Source: an uncultured Bacilli bacterium
GTDB taxonomy: Bacteria > Bacillota_I > Bacilli_A > RF39 > UBA660
Reading direction: 5' to 3'
NCBI GenBank assembly: GCA_934097085.1
Contig: CAKONK010000017.1
Coordinates: 1 to 19,482 of the forward strand
Length of the DNA stretch: 19,482 nucleotides
Shown here: piece by piece, positions 15,348 to 19,482 of the stretch
How positions within the stretch are numbered: the first letter of the stretch is position 1
Layout of the letters: each line of letters opens with the position of its first letter
Position numbers and translations under genes: made by a program
The notes under the pieces: model-generated
Databases searched by the model: none
Told to the model about the DNA's origin: nothing
What the model saw: the letters and a program-made list of their open reading frames with translations, nothing else

Positions 15348-16118
15348 ATGATACAAGCATTACTTGTTGGTCTTATTGTGTTTATTGGTAAGGCTGACTA
15401 CTTTGTGGGAACCGCAAATTTAGGTAGACCACTTGTACTTGGTGCACTTGTTGGTATTGCATTAGGCGATGTTAAGACAGGTGTTATGTTGGGCTTTGAA
15501 CTTGAATTGGTATTCATGGGTATGCAAGCCATTGGTGCTTCTATACCACCAGACATGATTGTTGGTTCAGTTTTAGGTACTGCGTTTGCGATTTCAACCG
15601 GTTCTGGTGTTGAAACAGCAATCACAATCGCAATGCCAGCTGCAATGCTATCTGCTGTTGTTGTTAACTTATTCTATGGTGTTATTACTCCATTGATGGC
15701 TAAAATGGCAGACCGTTATGCAGAAGAGGATAACGATAAAGGAATAGAGTTAGTTTTCTTATCAAATGGTTTCCTATTTGATTTATCATTCGCTATTATT
15801 GCATTTGTTTGTTTCTTATTTGGTGGTGATGCAGTTACTGCACTTCTAAATGCAATTCCTTCATGGTTAACTTCAGGAATTGGAATTGCTGCGGGTATTT
15901 TACCAGCTGTCGGTTTTGCACAATTAATTTCTATGATTTCAAATAAGCAAATCGCAGTATTCTTCTTCTTTGGTTTCTTATTAAGTGCATATTTAGGTAT
16001 TCCAGTACTTGGAATTGTATGCTTCTCAATTGTATTAGTTGGCATTTTAATGATGGCTCATCAATTTGCACCAGCTACAAATAATGTTGTAAAAGGAGAT
16101 GACGATAATGAATTCTAA
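15348..16118 (+). CDS. PTS mannose-family EIIC component (copy 2)
   Basis: Identical 256-aa membrane protein to the one at 4294-5064, with the conserved GFELELVFMG segment and an 11-bp overlap with IID. No codon has diverged, so the copy is either very recent or the same physical gene read twice. Confidence 0.94.
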   Translation: MIQALLVGLIVFIGKADYFVGTANLGRPLVLGALVGIALGDVKTGVMLGFELELVFMGMQAIGASIPPDMIVGSVLGTAFAISTGSGVETAITIAMPAAMLSAVVVNLFYGVITPLMAKMADRYAEEDNDKGIELVFLSNGFLFDLSFAIIAFVCFLFGGDAVTALLNAIPSWLTSGIGIAAGILPAVGFAQLISMISNKQIAVFFFFGFLLSAYLGIPVLGIVCFSIVLVGILMMAHQFAPATNNVVKGDDDNEF

Positions 16119-16917
16119 TAAATTAACAAAGAAAGAACTTAGAAGTGGGTTCTGGAGATCATTTACAACTTCACATGCTTGGCATTATGAACGTCAACAA
16201 CACATGTCATTCTGTTATTCAATGATTCCTGCTATTAAGAAATTATATGATAACAAGGAAGACCGTGTAGCTGCTTATAAGAGACATTTGGAATTCTACA
16301 ATTGTCAAGCAACAATGCATCCATTGATTTTCGGTATTTCAGCTGCTATGGAAGAAGAAAATGCAAACAATGATAATTTTGATACTGAATCAATTTCAGC
16401 TATGAAGGTTGCATTAATGGGCCCTTTGGCTGGTATTGGCGATTCGTTGATTGGTGGTACACTTCGTATTATTGCAACCGGTATTGCGGCTGGTTTATGT
16501 GCTGCAGGATCTCTTGCTGGGCCTATTTTGTTCTTAGCGATTTATAATATTCCAACAATTGCTTTACGTTATTTTGGTGTAAAGTATGGATACAAATTTG
16601 GTAACACAATTATTTCTAAAGCTGCTGATTCAGATGCAATGCGTAAGATCACAACTGCATTAGGCATTGTTGGATTAATGGTAATTGGAGCAATGTGTGC
16701 TACTAACATCAGTGTATCAACACCTATTGCGTTTAATATTTCAGGTTCTGCTTTCTCGTTGCAAGATACATTAGATTCTATTTTCCCTAGACTACTTCCA
16801 CTTGTAACTATTGGTATATTCTATGGATTAAATAAAAAGCATGTTAATGTGTTGGCACAAATAATAATTATTATGGTTGCCGGTATTGTGCTTGGTGCGT
16901 TGAAGATTCTTGGTTAA
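16108..16917 (+). CDS. PTS mannose-family EIID component (copy 2)
   Basis: Identical to the protein at 5054-5863. The start at 16108 is preferred over 16099 because Shine-Dalgarno AAAAGGAG (16091-16098) directly abuts the earlier ATG. The product is 269 aa with MGPLAGIGDSL centred on D112. It is the second membrane subunit, obligatory with IIC in this family. Confidence 0.93.
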   Translation: MNSNKLTKKELRSGFWRSFTTSHAWHYERQQHMSFCYSMIPAIKKLYDNKEDRVAAYKRHLEFYNCQATMHPLIFGISAAMEEENANNDNFDTESISAMKVALMGPLAGIGDSLIGGTLRIIATGIAAGLCAAGSLAGPILFLAIYNIPTIALRYFGVKYGYKFGNTIISKAADSDAMRKITTALGIVGLMVIGAMCATNISVSTPIAFNISGSAFSLQDTLDSIFPRLLPLVTIGIFYGLNKKHVNVLAQIIIIMVAGIVLGALKILG

Positions 16918-16936
16918 TTAAAGGAGAGAGATTAAT

Positions 16937-17638
16937 ATGGTTGAATATTGTTTAGATACAGGTGATTTGGAAATGGTAAAGAAGTGTGTTGGCGTTTATC
17001 CGCTAGCATGCTTCTCAATGAATCCATCTATTGCTGTTAATTGTCTTAAAGGTACTGGTAAGACGTTCTTAGAGAACGCTAATCAAATCCGTGAAGTTAT
17101 TGGATTAGATACACCTTTTTATCTTGAGGCTATGGGCGATACTGCTGAAGAGATGATTGAGGATGCACGTGCTGTTAGGGCAAAGGTTCCCGGCAATACA
17201 TTGGTAAAAATCCCTGCTTGTCCAGAAGGATTAAAAGCAATTGCTGCTTTAAAGAAGGAAGGCATTTATTGTTCTTGTACTGCTATTTATGATTTTAATC
17301 AAGCTATGTTAGCTGCTGAAGCTGGAGCTATTTGTGCCGCTGTATATGTTTCAAGAATTGATAAAAATGGTGGCGATGGCATTGAAACTGTTGCAAAAAT
17401 TGCTAAGGCATTTAAGATGCACGGTATTACAGAATGCAAGGTTTGTGCAGCTTCTTTAAAAACACCTCTTGCGATTGAACAGGCTATTTTAGCAGGCGCT
17501 GAAAATGTAACTGTAGATTTGCCTATGCTAGAAGCTTTAATCACTCATCCAATGACTCCTAATACTTTAGATACTTTTAAGTCAGATTGGGAAGGTTTGT
17601 TTGGAAAAGGCGTACGTATCGCTAATATGGAAAAGTAA
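16937..17638 (+). CDS. FSA/TalC-type aldolase, full-length paralogue (copy 2)
   Basis: Identical 233-aa protein to the one at 5883-6584, with D7, E64, Schiff-base K91, T115 and Y137. It is the only FSA-type protein in the unit with both the N-terminal Asp and the C-terminal tail, so it is the better candidate for the main aldol-cleaving enzyme. Confidence 0.89.
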   Translation: MVEYCLDTGDLEMVKKCVGVYPLACFSMNPSIAVNCLKGTGKTFLENANQIREVIGLDTPFYLEAMGDTAEEMIEDARAVRAKVPGNTLVKIPACPEGLKAIAALKKEGIYCSCTAIYDFNQAMLAAEAGAICAAVYVSRIDKNGGDGIETVAKIAKAFKMHGITECKVCAASLKTPLAIEQAILAGAENVTVDLPMLEALITHPMTPNTLDTFKSDWEGLFGKGVRIANMEK

Positions 17639-17640
17639 AA

Positions 17641-18252
17641 ATGGAATATTGTCTTGTAACTTATAATTTAGAAATGGTTAAAAAAGCTATAGAATATTTC
17701 CCAGTTAATTGCTTCGCGATGAATCCTAGTATTGCCGCTAAAGATTTAAAAAATAGTGATACATCATTTTTAGAAGCAAGTAAAAAATATAGGGAAATAA
17801 TCAATAACGATATGCCGTTGTATATAGAGGTTATGGGCGATACTTCTGATGAAATGATAGAAGATGCAAGAAGAATTATAAAAGAAGTTCCAGGGAATAC
17901 GCTAGTTAAAATACCTGCAACAGATGAAGGCCTTGTTGCGATAAGAAAATTAAAGGCTGAGGGTATCCGTTCTTCTTGCACTGCTATCTTTGATTTAAAT
18001 CAAGCTTTATTAGCTGCTGAAGCTGGGGCTGTATGTGTTGCTGTTTATGTGTCTAGATTAGATAAAAACGGTTATGATGGTATTTCTGTTGTTAGACAGA
18101 TTAGTGAAGCTTTTAAATTAAGAAACATTGATACTATGGTTTGTGCAGCATCGTTAAAGACGCCTTTGGATGTTGAAAAAGCGATTCTTGCCGGTGCACA
18201 GAATGTAACTGTTGACTATGAAATGTTAGAAAAAATGATTGGACATTTTTAG
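17641..18252 (+). CDS. FSA/TalC-type aldolase paralogue, short, Asp-to-Val (copy 2)
   Basis: Identical 203-aa protein to the one at 6587-7198. V6 replaces the catalytic Asp while Schiff-base K90 is kept, and the C-terminal tail is absent. Both copies carry the same change, so it is not a single-read sequencing slip in one copy, unless the copies are the same DNA read twice. Confidence 0.86.
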   Translation: MEYCLVTYNLEMVKKAIEYFPVNCFAMNPSIAAKDLKNSDTSFLEASKKYREIINNDMPLYIEVMGDTSDEMIEDARRIIKEVPGNTLVKIPATDEGLVAIRKLKAEGIRSSCTAIFDLNQALLAAEAGAVCVAVYVSRLDKNGYDGISVVRQISEAFKLRNIDTMVCAASLKTPLDVEKAILAGAQNVTVDYEMLEKMIGHF

Positions 18253-18263
18253 AAGGAGAAATA

Positions 18264-19367
18264 ATGAGGATATGGGGTTCACCTGGCCATTATATACAAG
18301 GTGCTGGGGTTATTGAAAAATTACATGATTATGCAAATAGTTTTGGAAATACTCATCTATATATTGTTGATGAATTTCTAATGAGTTTGTTTGATGAAAA
18401 GGTTGCTAAGACATATAAAGATCAAAGTGAATATAAGTGTCTATCTTTTTCTGGTGTTATTTCACATAAGAATATTGATGCAACAATGAACAAATGTAAA
18501 AAATCTGATGTTGTAATTGGTATTGGTGGAGGAAAAACAATCGATGTTGCCAAAATGATTGCGAAACAAATGAATGCAAGACTAATTGTTTGCCCCACTA
18601 TAGCTTCTTGTGATGCTCCTACTAGCGCCATGTCGATTTTATATTCTGATGAGGGTGAAATGAATGAGATAGTCATTCATCATTATCATCCAGATTTAGT
18701 GTTGGTTGATACTGCTGTAATCATAAATGCTCCTGTGCATTTTTTAACAGCTGGCATAGGAGATGCTTTGTCAACGTATTATGAAGGTCTTTCAAATGAA
18801 AGAAAAGGACATCCAAATTATATTTGGTGTGATTCTGAGGAAGGGATGTCATCTCTTTCTGCTAGAGCAATCGCAAAGGCATGCATGGAGACCTTATATC
18901 ATGACGGTCTAATTGCTCTTGAGTGTGCTAAAAATAAGATATTATCTCCGCAATTTGAAAATGTTGTTGAAGCTAATATTCTTATGAGTGGAATTGGTTT
19001 TGAGAATGTTGGCTGTTCAGTGGCTCATGCGATAGGAAATGCTTTTACAGCTATTCCTGAAGGTGAAAAGAAGAGTCATGGTGAAAGGGTAGGCTTTGGT
19101 ACTTTATCTTTATTAATTGCTGAAGAATATCCGAATGACGAAATAGAAAAAGCATTTAATTTTTGTATTAAATGTGGAATACCTGTAACATTAGAGGATT
19201 TAGGAATTGATAATGATAATGAAAAACTAAAATTAATTGCTAAGTCATCATTAACCGCATCTTCTTGGGAAGCTAGTACTTATGTTGCTAGTGAGGAATC
19301 AATAATTAGCCTTATAAGAGCAACAGATTGTTTGGGAAAATATTATAAAGCTAAACACACAATTTAA
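18264..19367 (+). CDS. GldA-like glycerol dehydrogenase family protein (copy 2)
   Basis: Identical 367-aa protein to the one at 7210-8313: GGGK at 88-91, Zn ligands D167, H255 and H272. It is the last gene of the operon copy and the last complete gene in the window. Confidence 0.89.
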   Translation: MRIWGSPGHYIQGAGVIEKLHDYANSFGNTHLYIVDEFLMSLFDEKVAKTYKDQSEYKCLSFSGVISHKNIDATMNKCKKSDVVIGIGGGKTIDVAKMIAKQMNARLIVCPTIASCDAPTSAMSILYSDEGEMNEIVIHHYHPDLVLVDTAVIINAPVHFLTAGIGDALSTYYEGLSNERKGHPNYIWCDSEEGMSSLSARAIAKACMETLYHDGLIALECAKNKILSPQFENVVEANILMSGIGFENVGCSVAHAIGNAFTAIPEGEKKSHGERVGFGTLSLLIAEEYPNDEIEKAFNFCIKCGIPVTLEDLGIDNDNEKLKLIAKSSLTASSWEASTYVASEESIISLIRATDCLGKYYKAKHTI

Positions 19368-19413
19368 TATAATTTGAACATATTTTGTTGATAGTATTTG
19401 TTTAGTATATAGG

Positions 19414-19482
19414 TGTAAGGAAAAGATCCTTACATATAATAAAGTATCCACTTCCCCTATAATAAAGATACTTAATAAATGT
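19414..19482 (+). repeat. Operon 3'-tail stem-loops and direct repeat (copy 2, cut by window end)
   Basis: Same elements as at 8360-8419: stem TGTAAGGA/TCCTTACA (19414-19434), stem AAGTATC/GATACTT (19442-19448 with 19467-19473) and the decamer TATAATAAAG at 19435-19444 and 19458-19467. The window ends before the operon terminator. Confidence 0.6.

Larger units (their letters stand above)
11055..19482. repeat. Copy 2 of the 11,054-bp repeat unit (partial)
   Basis: Direct repeat of 1-8428 in the same orientation. The identity runs to the last base of the window, so its right edge is also unseen. Copy 2 has the complete 5' end of the regulator gene (11001-11054), which copy 1 lacks. Copy 1 has the operon terminator (8445-8470), which copy 2 lacks. 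Matching first and last parts is what any cut through a periodic or circular sequence would give. Confidence 0.97.

Noticed and set aside
1..19482. A plasmid or phage genome
   Set aside because: A circle is possible from the period, but no replication, partition, mobilisation or virion gene is encoded.

Overview
The window is AT-rich DNA with strong purine-rich Shine-Dalgarno sites, tightly packed genes, AGA/TTA-rich codon use and TGG (not TGA) for tryptophan. This suggests a low-GC Firmicute, probably a gut anaerobe, using the standard bacterial code. No rRNA, tRNA, CRISPR array, transposase, integrase, replication or mobilisation gene was seen.

The dominant structural fact is periodicity. 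Bases 1-8428 reappear as bases 11055-19482, a shift of 11,054 bp, and I found no difference where I compared them; all encoded proteins are identical. The match runs to both window ends, so the window is about 1.76 turns of an 11,054-bp unit. It could be a tandem duplication or amplification, a circular molecule written past its origin, or an assembly artefact. The sequence alone cannot choose, because no unique flank is visible.

Each unit has two parts. The first is a nine-gene sugar operon on the + strand: a LevR/ManR-like PTS regulator with a degenerate ATPase domain; mannose-family PTS IIA, IIB, IIC and IID; a FrlC/tagatose-3-epimerase-like TIM-barrel epimerase placed between IIA and IIB; two tandem fructose-6-phosphate-aldolase (FSA/TalC)-type proteins; and a GldA-type dehydrogenase. 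The inferred flow is: a sugar enters as its phosphate through the PTS, is epimerised, is split by the FSA-type enzyme into dihydroxyacetone or hydroxyacetone plus an aldose phosphate, and the C3 ketone is handled by the dehydrogenase. The second FSA copy lacks the usual N-terminal catalytic Asp and the C-terminal tail. The substrate is not identified.

The second part (about 8445-10800, seen once in full) separates the two operon copies. It has a terminator, an AraC-family regulator with its own promoter, a 79-aa protein of unknown function, a second terminator, a HAD phosphatase, a C-terminal gene remnant and a third terminator. The block reads like cargo or scar of a mobile element, and the remnant marks a likely old breakpoint. 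Downstream, bases 10801-11000 hold the presumed promoter and a pair of imperfect direct repeats ahead of the operon regulator.
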